Positions 35,346 to 47,374 of a DNA stretch of 64,000 bases are shown here, one piece after another. Position 1 is the first letter of the stretch, and each line of letters opens with the position of its first letter. The notes under the pieces were generated by a model that was not told the origin of the DNA, ran no database searches, and saw only the letters and a list, made by a program, of their open reading frames with translations. Source of the DNA: Rhodamnia argentea (taxonomy: Eukaryota > Streptophyta > Magnoliopsida > Myrtales > Myrtaceae); assembly GCF_020921035.1 (NCBI RefSeq), contig NC_063156.1, forward strand, positions 5,208,001-5,272,000, written 5' to 3'. A program made the position numbers and the translations under genes.

Positions 35346-38300
35346 CGTTTGTGTCATCATTCCATATGTATTTTATAATTTCAGGACGCAAACGTAAAAA
35401 TGCTCGACTGATTAGGGGCTCATGAAATGCCCTGCGACGGTCAAGAACCAATCAAGTCTAGATTTTTTGCCTAGGCACGGGTCACGTACCTAGAGTAGTT
35501 TGCTTGCGTTTGGTCGGATTTGAACACGTCACATCGACTTGATAATAATAGTAAAAAATAAAATGCCTTTAAGGCTCTGTTGCGAGCACATGGAGAAGAA
35601 GAAAATTGAGAGACAATTTGAAATTTCCATCCCTCTCCTCTTCACAAAAAGTTTTTAAAATACATTCGACATCCACCCCCTCACCTCCTTCCCAAACGCA
35701 ACACAAAAGAGTTGGCCGGACTCTGTTACGCAAACGAAAGAACGTCGAATCCATAACTTTGCATGAAGTTAAAGCATCCAAACTCTTGGCGAATACCAAC
35801 TCGAATTAGCATGTTAGCGCATGCGATTCGAGACGCCTGACGACGTGTCGAGTGCGAATCGGATTTGCAAACTCATGCTTCATAAGATCCGAAGCTGCAA
35901 TGATCTTTACCCAACTCGATTTCAAACTCGCAGGAGCCGCTTTTTCCAGCTCTCTTGATCGTATTTACAAGTTCCTCGCTTCGGGATCTTTAGATGAGGC
36001 ACATTTGACTTGCCAAATTCACAAACACCAAGTCCCTTTCCCTGATCACAGACCCCCAGTGTTTTGACCAAGCCGAGAAGGTCGCCAATCGCCTAGTCAG
36101 ACATATATAAGTAAACGTTTCATCGGCAAACCCTAGGGGAAAATGACAAGTTTGAAATCCCTGCTGTTCCTTCACATTAAATCATGTAACCACTCCAAGG
36201 AGGCAAAACAAACAATGAAATTTTTAGAAAAATTAAAGAGAGTCGTGCATAAAAGTCCACCCCCCACTCCATTCCCACGATGAACAACCCCTCCAAGCAA
36301 TATAATACAAAGAGTGGTTTGGCAGCTTCGGGCTTATCGTTTAATGTCCTCGCACCGAGCGAGAACCTCTCGCCCTTCCAAGCGGGCCAGAACCATCGAT
36401 ACGACAAATTTCTCTTCCAGCACTTGCATGCATGAGTGAAATCTAGTGCGTGTCTGTGCAGTGAAACCTAGGCGCGAAGCTAAGAACTGAGAACGAGGTT
36501 TTTACGTACGTGGATTTGATCAAGACAGAAGTCAATGGGGACCGCGACACGAGCAAAACGATACGCTCGGTACGTTATGATAATGGAAGTCTGTGGTGTT
36601 TTCAGCAGTTACTTCGTGGTGTTTACCCAGATACCAATCGTTCCCCGGAGAGGTCAATTCTCGAGGACGCTCGTCATTTTTATAACTCTTTAGGGCAAGA
36701 TTTTTCGTATCCGAGAGGGTTTCGCATGTGTGTGTCGGATTCATCATTGAGGGCCAAAAGAAAGGGCATCTCCATATTTCTCTGTGAGCTTTTCTGGGCA
36801 TGTGAAGGCTTAGATCATAGCCTCACAGGACCTTGCCTCGCAAGTGAAAATGTTCTTCAACGTAAAATTAACTGCCCAAATAATTTCTTCGTTTCCTTTT
36901 TCTTATACTTGAGAAGTAATGTTTTCTTTGCCATGTTAACAACAGCATAGCAACTAAGATGTGATCTTTGAAGCCACGTACGGCGAAAATATTTTCGCCG
37001 TCATCCGATTACGTCGAACAAAGTCGAAGAAACCCTAGCCAACCAACTTTTCACCAACTTCATTGAGAGGTCCTGCTCATACATTTAATTTGCTCTTGTA
37101 GAATACAGATTTAAAGGAGGATCGTGGTTCTATAAACGTTAGTTAGGCAACAAAATCTGGCGAAGAGAAGCAAGCGTCAAATTGAATCAACGAGTGTGTC
37201 CAACGAGTTCTCACAACCCCCCTTGATGTTTCCCTTGATCTTTAGTGTTGTGATAGATTAATGTGAGGTTTTGTGGAACCATTGCAAACTGTTCTAAAAT
37301 CTTAAGTTTTAGATGAATGCGTAGTTTAATATTTAATTGTTCTATCACTCCATGCATGAAAATATTTAATTGGGAAGGTAAAGATTTGAACGCAGTACTC
37401 TTGCTTAGATACCATGTGAGATTTTGCGAAACCGCTGTCAATTGTTCTAAAAGCTTAAACTGCTAGATGAAAGCGTTCAGTTAATTAGAGAGATGCACAA
37501 AGATAGGACAACCATTACCTTCGTAACGTCTTTGTCCATCTCTCTTACCTTAAAGAAGGAAAAGAAAAGAGGAGAGAAACAAAAAGAGGCCGTTCACACT
37601 TATGTCCAATCATCGCATTTGCAAAGCAGAACTTGATCAACATCACGGCTGGAGGGGCATGAGGCTACCATAAAACACACGATCCCTCTTGCTTTAACGA
37701 AGCAAGACTGGACCAAACAACAAGGACCGCAAAAGAACCTTCTAAATAACCCCTTTTTCACCCCCAACTAATCTTTTTTCTTTAACTTTTCCCCCCCTCC
37801 CTCCCTCCCTCTCTCTCTCTTTCGGGTGTAAAATGGGAATACCAAGAAATGAAGGGGGGGTCCCCACTCAAAAAGCCAGACAAGACAATCATTTGGTGGT
37901 CGTTTGTTTTGTTTGTGTGTGTAATGCGTTTGGGTTAAGCGAGAAAACGGTGCAACTTCATTGTAATCAACTATTTGAGTGCACCTAACTTTTGAAAAAT
38001 CACTCACCGATCCGTTCAACTTCTTTGACCATTGGCTTTAGTGCGTGACCAAACTCACATGGCAGATTTCTTCCTTTTATCCACTTTAACTTTTTTGTTT
38101 TCTCCAAAAGAGAGTCTTGGGAAATATGGGGCTTTCAATGGGGCGGGGAGGGGGCAAAAATATTCTCTTTGACCTTTTCTTTATTCGGTTCATGGGGGAC
38201 CGGATTAAATAAAGCGGAAAGAACATATACTACAATCATGAACTTTGTAGGGTGATGGTGACTCATGCCTAGTGGCGGTGGGGCCGGTTCGGAATTGATG

Positions 38301-40883
38301 ATGACGTGGAGTTTTCGTGTCTTTGTGATTGATGGTTGGGATAAAGATTTGGTCCTTGACTTGGTCAAGCATTGAAAAGGAAAAAGTAAGAGGCAAGTGC
38401 GTGGAGTTTTGGAGTTGAAATGAGACACCCAAACCCAATTTTACTTAAGTGAGACACTAACTAATTAGGGTAATATTTGACTTAGTGAACATTGTGGTTT
38501 TTTTTTTTTTTTCATATTGGCATGTTTATGTAGGCATTGAAAGGGGGATTGAGAAAAAAAATAATTGAGAACCCGAGATTCTGAAGTGGAAGTGAGGAGG
38601 ACAATGATGAAATCAAAGAAAAATGTGGTTGAGATTTCATTTGAGGGGGAGGCGATAGCTAGATGAACTCCTTACAAAAGATCGAATTAATTGGGACACA
38701 TGAAGAGAAGGATAATTCCATTTTTTTAATAGGTTAATAGGTAATTGATTGGATTTCTTTTCGGTTTGGTAAGTCGGGAGCATCAGCGCAGGGATCCGAC
38801 AACTTTGATGCCCATGAAATATCATGTAAGCCTTGTAAACCAGTTAAGTTCATAACTTTCAACTGTGCGGGCGGTGTCTTGACCTTGAACAGTTTGCATG
38901 GAGCTCATTGAATTTAAAGAGTTATCCTCCAATTCCCGAATTGGAAATACCCTTATGCCCTAATCAACTATGCAAACTCTGGAGTTTCATGATTATCTCC
39001 GCGAAATCTGGCACGGTTAAGTTTGTCACATTCTCTTCAGTCTTATTATCTTCTTCATATATTCTCTCTCTCTCATCATTGTCAATATAGTCAACGTTCC
39101 TATCGGACATTTTCCCATTCTCTCAGTGATGGAGGGTAGGGGGATTTTGGTCCCTATAAGTCTTCCTCTCTATATGCACAGCACGACTCTATATTCATTG
39201 TTTTTGGTGTGCTCAGCCATCTTAAAGCAACGGGTAGGTGGTATTAGGAATTGAATGTCTAGTGCATTATGACTTGTTTATTAGACAGAATAATTTGGGA
39301 CATTTAAACCTTATCCATCTCATCATCATGTAGAAATAACACTCATGACTGCTACACCAAATGCAGTGACCCGATACTCATGAGCACTCTATGGTGAAAT
39401 CGTGAACATGGAAGCGGAGAAAGCTTAATCACGTCTTATCCAAAGACCCATGTTAATATTGAATTGTCTTTTGTTATATTTAGCTGAATGCTTGATCGTA
39501 TTCGAACGGCAAGAAAGAGCTGGGATACATAGTACGTTGACTACATATGTCGAATGTTGTATCGGTTTTAAATTATTCCAAATCGTATATCCTCGTGCCT
39601 TAAGTTTTCGCCGGTCTTTATTGACTCTCTCCATCTCTCTCTCAAACGAGACAAGAGAGAGCCTACAGAGATAGAGTCTTTTCATTAATTTCTTTGGTAA
39701 GATTTCACAAATGCATGCTTCCCACCTCCTCTTTTTCCTCGATTTAAGTAACCATTCTTTTGTTATGTACGTCATGTGAGATTGAGTTGATTGGTGTGGT
39801 GTCTATCTACATGCAATGCGAAAGTCAAAATGAAGAGAAAACCAGAAGAAGCAGATGATGGCAGGCAGGCAGGCAGGGCTGGTTCAGATGCAAAGTCGTG
39901 CATGCCAGGAAAGAAAGAGGACATACAATATATACACGATGATTGGATGCTTCTTCACGCCGTTCTCTCTTGCAGATGACACCATCATTACGCTTTTTCT
40001 CGTCCCCCCACCCCAAGACGAGAATCGGTAGTCTGATTGGGACATAACCCAAGGAGATGCTCCCCCTGTCCGATTGGGACAAAAACCAAGGAGATGCTCC
40101 CAATTGGACGACCCTTTTCGGCCTTTGAATGCGTCCCACTGATAAATACGTCGATCCATATATGGTACATGAATTTAGCTTTTGGGTGCAATTGATACAT
40201 TTCATAAAGTTCAAATGTGTGAGTTGGTAATGTTACGTTGTGTTCGGACATGGTCATGGGTTTATCTTCTGAACACGGGGTGGTGTATAAGTTGATTGGC
40301 CTAAGCAAATCTTATTTTCGATGATGATAATCATGGAGTAAGCCTAACCATGGCTATTTGTATGGACGAATATTGCATTTCAATGTGCTCTGCGTCATCT
40401 TAAAACGCATAAATTTTATCAGAACTCTTATCAGTTAATTCAGATTAAGAGAAATATCGCATTCCACGATAATTGGGTCTCGTTTTTCCCGATCCAACGA
40501 CTTTCATTATGCGTGTGGAAAGACAATTTTCTCTTAAAGACGAAGAGGGGTGCCGTTGTAAATTGGAAAAGAGCCGGGGGGGTGTCAAAGTTAATTTATC
40601 TTAAAATGAAACAGAAGTTTGAGAGTAATTTATTTGTTCTTTTCGAATTTGGCTTAATAGGAAAATCCGGGGAGCACCGTGGCTGACGGCGTACGGGACG
40701 GGGGCTCCTTGTCCAATAATTTACATTCAATTGTTTTATGAGCCCAAGATCGAGCCCAATTCTTGCACTCCTTCCCAGATTCCATTTACCTACTCATAAT
40801 TAATCCTTGATTAGTATATATGTATTTTTATATAGTCAATGCAATGGATGTTTCTGACTTCTCAGTCCAGTTTATATATAGGA
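35346..40883. other. Long intergenic region, 5.5 kb
   Basis: No recognisable gene. The longest frames (36510-36950 plus, 146 codons; 39825-40214 minus, 129 codons) lack known domains and splice support. Simple-sequence runs occur at 37791-37820 (CT-rich), 38499-38512 (poly T) and 39860-39876 (GGCA repeats). Confidence 0.5.
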
Positions 40884-41342
40884 TTAACACTACAAAAAAA
40901 TCCAAACTAATATACCCGTGATAACTTCATCTCAAATTATTTTTTTGATCGCCAAAAAATTTCAAACTGATACATTTGTGATAAATTTATCATAAAATAT
41001 TTTTTTAACCACCAAAAATCCTAAACTAGTCAACTGTAACAAATTTATCCAAAATTAATTTTTTTTACCACATAAAAATCCCAAACTGGTATACATGTAC
41101 AATTTAGCCTCCGTTAGTTTCCGTTAAATTGAGTTAATACCACAAAAAATTCAAAATTGATACACACGAGACAAATAGAGGGTAACATATACGCCCGACA
41201 ATTGCTACTTAAACTCGTCACAACCGTATCGGTTTTGGGTAAATTTGTTACTGTGTACCAGTTTAGGATTTTTGGTTGTCAAAAAATAATTTGTGGTAAA
41301 TTTATCACGGGTATACCATTTTAGGGTTTATGATGGTATTAA
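40884..41342. mobile_element. MITE-like element built from repeated modules
   Basis: The ends are inverted repeats: TTAACACTACAAAAAAATCC at the left, and TTAATACCATCATAAACCC for the right end read inverted. Both continue into TATACCCGTGATAA. The left half repeats a module of about 60 bp several times, with AAACTGATACA and TGATAAATTTATC as the recurring words. Non-coding. Confidence 0.65.
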
Positions 41343-43905
41343 CTCTTATATATATATACACCCTTACCAAAAAAAAAAAAATCTTATATATATATACACA
41401 CACACTTAGAGAATATTAAGGTGACCTTATGTTTGTCTTGACATCGCCATGACCATTAAAAAACAGAAAAATTTCAAATACAAATCTAAAGTGAACCTTA
41501 TTTCAAATAAGAGCATGAAATGTTCATAGAGTCTAAAAAAGGCATGGTCTCAAAGGCATTCTTGTTATATCCCTTTTCTGATTATGTCCTTTGTTTTTTC
41601 CTTTTTATAGGCGGGAGGGTGCCGGCGACCTCATCGACCCACTAGCGGTGGGGCGGTGGCCAAAGGTAGGAGGGCTTCCCTCCTGCTATGTGCTCTTTTT
41701 TTTTTTTTTTGTACAAATTTTTAAATTTTAAAAAAAGAAAAAGAAAAAAAAAGGGGAATTGATGAAAATGCCCTTTAGATCAAGTCCTTTTTTGAGACTC
41801 CATGGTCACTTCAGGATATTTTTTTTTTTTAAAGAAAATGAGAGCATTGGCCCTTATTTGCAATTTTCCTTTAAAAAGTAGGTAAGTGGACAATACTTGG
41901 TACAAACCGATTTAAAATATTTTGGCGATTGAATTTGCCATTTTTATCAGATTCTAGTTGGAGTTTATGGGTCCAGCGAGTTCCGATGGGCTATGATTCT
42001 AACCTTCAAAGGCTGCGTGAAACCGGCCTTTTGGGCCTGTCCAGCCCAGCAACTTGGAGGCCCTGTTCCTCCTCCCTCAAGAAGATAATATCTGGCGCGA
42101 TCGCCATGGGTCATATTGCCCGGCAACAGGGGAGAAACCGGCCGATCAGGATCACATAGTCCGGTCGTGTGACCTATGTGTGAAATACTTAGATTGCAAC
42201 CCCCTGCGATGATTAAAACGACTAGCCTAGTATGGGTTCGTTTGTCTTGGATTATATAATTTGAAGATAAACATGACAATTTTTTTTTGGTTTTTCCAAC
42301 ATTTAAAAAAAATTAATTACATTTTTTTTCATACATTTTTTTTTAAAGATTATGCGTGAATTTAATAACAGTTGTCTTGCAATCTAAGTGAGGTGGGAGA
42401 AGCCCATGAATGAGCCTGTAGCCGAGAATCGTTCCTCTGTACTCGAATATGGAAATGGGCCTTTGGTTCGTAACCTGAGAAACAAGCCTTTGTTGCTACC
42501 AACGCCGTGTCTTCGCTCGTCCTTTTTATTTTTCTCAGATCTTGCTGATATTTTACACAGTGAGTAATCACGTATCTTTCGATTTGGACGAAGTACGAGG
42601 TCTCCCGACGAGATTATCATTGAAAATCTACACGTGTCAAGCACCCAAACGCCTGCAAATCCGGTTGACATTACATATGAGTATGCCCTGTACGTGGAAA
42701 GTCAAAGTTCGATGCGATCCAAATACAGCTCACGCTCGTTGAACAAGAATCTTTTCGGATCTCTGCATTAGGAAAGTGCTATCACAATATTCTCCGTCCA
42801 TATTTTACCGAAAACATGTGGGATCTTCGAGTTAAGATTCTGGATTCGCCTCAATGTGTCCTCCGCAGTGAAAAAGATCTTGAAGGCGAACCTGAAACGG
42901 GCCGCGAAACACAAATTTTTTTTTTTTTTGGAAGGGCGCAAGATTGATGGATAGAACGAAATTAGAAAAGTCAAAACACTGAAAAGTAAACCCAGAAAGG
43001 CATCCCCCGCAAATGGGAATCTGAATCCGAGTGCCATTTGAGCATGTGTTATCCAGTCAAAGCCACGCAGCATTACGTGCTTGAAAAATTTTAGATATTT
43101 CAGGAATCGCCATTGCATACGCAGCCCATGGATAATCCGCAACTGCTGTTACGGATTCTGGGTGTCTCTTAGTTCCACACCTCGTCACAATTTAAACCAG
43201 TGTGAAGCCATCTTTTTTTATTTTTTTCCCCCTCGAAGAAGAGGATCAAGAACGAGGGTTCCGGATTCCTTTGTAAATTGCGACAAGGTAAAAAAAATAT
43301 CATCTTTACCTGTTGTTCATAGATATCGTTGCTTTTGCCTGAAGATTTCGCGACATGCCCGATTGTTTCTCCTTCTTTTTGTGGGGTTGCTAGTGTTAAT
43401 GGGTTGTGCGATTAGGTTTGTTTCGTCAACTTGTTGATGCCCTTTGAATTCTGCATGAATTGAGTAGCTTTACGGGGTTTCTCTTTCTTTTTTCTGTGTG
43501 AGCCTGTGGTTTCCCACTCAGGGGAGCAAGATGTTTGAATAAATGCTTCGATGGAGGCATGCCTCTCTTAATTTTATTCTCAGAAGAGACATGCATATGG
43601 GTTTTGAGTTATTTTGCAGCTTCAGCAATACTATTTTAATGTGAAGGCCACAGTTCTTGGGTCAACGGTGTTGATGTGAGGGTCTCTTCCACCTAAGAGG
43701 CTCTAGTTCTATAGGTGTGAATGAATAAAAATGGCCTGTCGATGAAGATGATGACTGCAGTGCAAGGCCACACAAATCATGAATTCCATGTGAATGATTA
43801 GTTGTCTGTTTGATTAGGAGTTGTGAACTATCCTCTTACGTAAAAACAGAAATAATGGAGCCGGTTGTTCATTATGTGTAGCTCCTGTTTGGGAGGAGGT
43901 GAGAA
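41343..43905. other. Intergenic region and 5' part of the nucleoside transporter gene
   Basis: The left part is AT-rich with poly(T)/poly(A) runs and a dinucleotide run (41346-41408). A 5' untranslated exon may lie near 43200-43288, where GACAAG is followed by the donor-like GTAAAA. The stretch 43655-43830 has a diverged copy at 55008-55185. No other gene recognised. Confidence 0.4.
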
Positions 43906-46900
43906 ATGGGTACTGTCGATGAAGATAGATCTCCAACAAACAAGGTATGTGACCATAACAATTCCTAGCGCTTTTCAAGTAACCTTGAAATGCAGTGTCC
44001 TTTCAAGGGAACATAAATCTCTGGAATTGGCAAAACTGTCTAGCTTTCCGTTTGCGATGGAGATGAGCTGTGTAAACGTCTGACAAGCTTCTCATGCTTT
44101 CTTCTGCGATTCACCAGGGGAAGTATGCAGCGATGGTTGTGTGTTGGCTTCTTGGGAACGGCTGCCTGTTCTCATGGAATAGCATGCTAACAATAGAAGA
44201 TTATTATGTCTACTTGTTCCCGGTATTTGCTCCTATCCAATACTGCAATCTTTCTAATATGTTCCATTCTCTGGACATGTTCGTATTTATAGTACTGGCA
44301 TGGCTTCTCTTCAAGATTTCCATGATTAGCAAGGCATTTGATGGATACAGACTCCCTTTTGAAAAACTTGGTTTAAATCGTCACGTGATTAATCTTTCGA
44401 CCAGATTTTGTTGCAATCATGATGAACTCGGCAAAATATTTAGGTTTGGCTGTAAGAGCATTTTCTCTGTCAAAATCCTGCAACTTGGCGAACTTTGTTG
44501 GCTTGTTCTCCTTGGTAGAATTTCTCCACGATCTCTATGGTGTCCTGCCTTTTAGAAAAGTTGTGCTCTGGACATCGCGGTCAAACTTGTAGGTCATCAA
44601 AATTGCTTTCTACTGGTTCTTGCCAACTTTGGTTCTGTTTATGGGCTGTATTAAACTGTTTAGAAGGGTTGATGCTAGTACTTTTATTATGCAGTTTCTT
44701 TTGCAAACTTTGGAGTATATGTATCTTGTTTTAGAAAGACTGGGTCTCTTAGAAAGCTCCTAACTGAAAGTTGTTTTGGATCTGTTTAGTAATGACCCTG
44801 TCAATTAAGAGGTGTATGGTGATTTAGATTATGAAACTTTGTTTTTCATTTCATTTGCAGAAATACCACCCCTCAAGAGTTCTAACTCTTGTCTACCAAC
44901 CTTTCGCACTTGGAACACTTGCGGTGTTAGCATACAATGAGGCAAAGATCAACACTAGACAGCGGAATCTATTTGGATATCTTCTTTTCTTCATTAGTAC
45001 TCTTCTGGTTCTAGTTGTGAGTTATCTATTTGTAGTTTTTCTTCTGGCACATAGTGGTTCATAGCTTGGTTGAACACTTGAATCTAATTCCAAGTTTTCT
45101 TTCTCCGTATTCCATGATATAGTTGGATTTAGCTACATCTGGGAAAGGAGGGATTGGAACTTTTATTGGAATATGCGCCATCAGCGGTGCTTTTGGAGTT
45201 GCAGATGCTCATGTGCAAGGTGGAATGGTCGGAGATCTTTCTTTCATGCGACCTGAATTTATTCAGGTAGGTATTCCTGGAGGGTGCTGTGCTACTTAAT
45301 AAGTTGATTTGATTCATTCAGCATAACACAAATTTCTTTTTCCCAAATTTTTTTAGTCTTTCCTTTGTGGTTTGGCTGCATCTGGTGCCTTAACTTCAGC
45401 ATTGAGGTTAATTACAAAAGCTGCGTTTGAGAAGTTCCAAGGAAGGTCTACGCAAGGGAGCTAGTAAGTGCAAGTTTTTCATAGGAGATAGAAAGAGTGA
45501 AATCTCATTTTCTGATGTTGGTGAATGAATCATAGTTATGGCTCTTAAATTTTGATCTGCAAGTCAAGTTGTTCATTGTTTCAAGATTTCGAATTAGGAC
45601 GTTGTCAACATAACTTCCTGTTCGCTCTGCTCTTTAATTTACCAGGTCTTAGATAACTCCAAAAGTGTTTCCTGAAGCCTTATATCGATACTCTTAATTG
45701 GTACAACATCAATGGACATGTGTACATGATGTCTACCTGATTATTACACCTATCCTTTCAAGAGGTTATGGATGATCTGGTGGTAAACTGAAAGTAAATA
45801 CTAAGTGGACTCTTCTTTCTTCTTTAACGTGACATTTGAAAGTATTTTGCGCTTGTCTCCAGTTACGCACTGCAACTTTATTTTATTAATCTAATGTGCT
45901 CCTAAACATGATGGACATTAATATAACTACTTTTCGGGTGCAGTTATGTTCTTTGCAATATCTTCATTTTTTGAGCTTCTCTGTGTTCTGCTTTATGCAT
46001 TCATCTTTCCAAGACTACCAATTGTCAAATACTACCGCTCAAAGGCAGCTTCCGAGGGATCTAAAACAGTGTCAGCGGACCTTGCTGCTGGTGGTGTTCA
46101 AGCATTACCTTGCCAAGAAGTATGTCTGCTCTACTACCTGAATCAAAACACCCCCACCAAGAAAACAAAAAAAGAATAGAGAAGAACCTCCTTCAATTAA
46201 TGTTGAGAGTATGTCGTAAATGCAGGCTGAGGAGGATCCAAAGCAGCTTGAGCGTTTCAGCAACAAAGAGTTGCTAATCCAAAACTTTGATTATGCTGTC
46301 GATATGTTTTTGATCTATGCGTTGACGTTGTCTATTTTCCCGGGATTCTTATCTGAGGATACTGGATCCCACCGTCTGGGTGCATGGTAAGTTTCTGTTT
46401 GGTTGTACTCCAGTAGTTTATGCATGTAGATACATCTAATCCATCTTTTCATTTGCATATGTCATTGTTCATCAGATTGTTACATTTTTTTAGTGGACTC
46501 TCTATCTACTTCTCTATTCGTCTTACATTATCCAAGCCAATGTGTTATGCACCAGGTATGCACTTGTATTGATAGCAATGTACAACGTGTGGGATCTCAT
46601 AGGGAGATACATTCCACTCGTGAAATTTCTTAAGATGGAGTCAAGAAAAGGGCTGATGACGGCAATCCTCTCCCGTTTCCTTTTAGTTCCTGCGTTTTAC
46701 TTCACAGCCAAATACGGGGACCAAGGCTGGATGATAATGCTCACATCATTCTTGGGGTTATCAAACGGTTACCTCACTGTTTGTGTCCTTACTTCAGCAC
46801 CAAAAGGTTATAAGGTTCGTAATCAAAATCCATGCTCTTGCATAAGAAAAATCAGTCTCTGCAGCATTAGTGGACTAACCTATATGCGATTTCAATCTGT

Positions 46901-47010
46901 AGGGTCCGGAGCAAAATGCTTTGGGAAACCTGCTCGTGTTGTTTCTTTTAGGGGGCATATTTGCAGGAGTGACACTCGATTGGTTGTGGCTCATAGGCAA
47001 AGGCTGGTAA
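43906..47010 (+). CDS. ENT: Equilibrative nucleoside transporter, ENT3/6/7 group (9 exons, frameshift at exon 5)
   Basis: Exons 43906-43944, 44118-44222, 44861-45016, 45123-45266, 45357-45463, 45944-46119, 46226-46386, 46556-46814, 46903-47010. The product would be 417 aa, like Arabidopsis ENT3 (about 418), with 11 membrane segments. Family marks include WNSMLTIEDYY, PSRVLTLVYQPFALGT, GGMVGDLSFMRPEFIQSFLCG, LPIVKYYRSKAASEGSKT, AKYGDQGWMIMLTSFLGLSNG and GPEQNALGNLLVLFLLGGIF. All junctions keep frame except exon 5/6. Exon 5 (107 bp) ends CAAGGGAGCTA|GTAAGT, one base too long; family proteins read Q/K-G-A-I there. So there is a one-base insertion in the GGG run (45456-45458) or a sequence error. 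With canonical splicing translation shifts frame and stops early in exon 6. It moves nucleosides across membranes if functional. Confidence 0.85.
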
Positions 47011-47374
47011 AATTGCTCTTGGTGAACTGCCTGCAGGAGCTGTATTCTTCCTTATGGCGAGTATTCATTTGACAAAGTACAATGTAGCTAGCCATCAAAT
47101 CAGTTCTCAAGCATTCATTGGAACATTGCTTTTTGAATATACATCTCATAATTTATTAGGATACTATGTGCGTTCGCAATGAACGACAATCCATGCATTG
47201 TTTTAGTACCAAAAATAGTTGTCTTGGTGACTTGTGCAGTTCTCTTTGAGCTAAACACCATCCTCCCAAAATTGCATTTCTTGTTTGGGACTATGGTGCA
47301 TATCGTGTCCATCCTCGTGTCCTTTAGGCGGCCTTCATCCGAGTTCTATACCACCTTGTAAATTTTTTTAGTTT
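47011..47374 (+). other. 3' flank of the nucleoside transporter
   Basis: Probable 3' UTR and flank. About 47011-47150 is conserved in both downstream ENT pseudogenes (52720-52850 and 57493-57650), which shows the duplicated unit ran past the stop codon. Confidence 0.55.
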
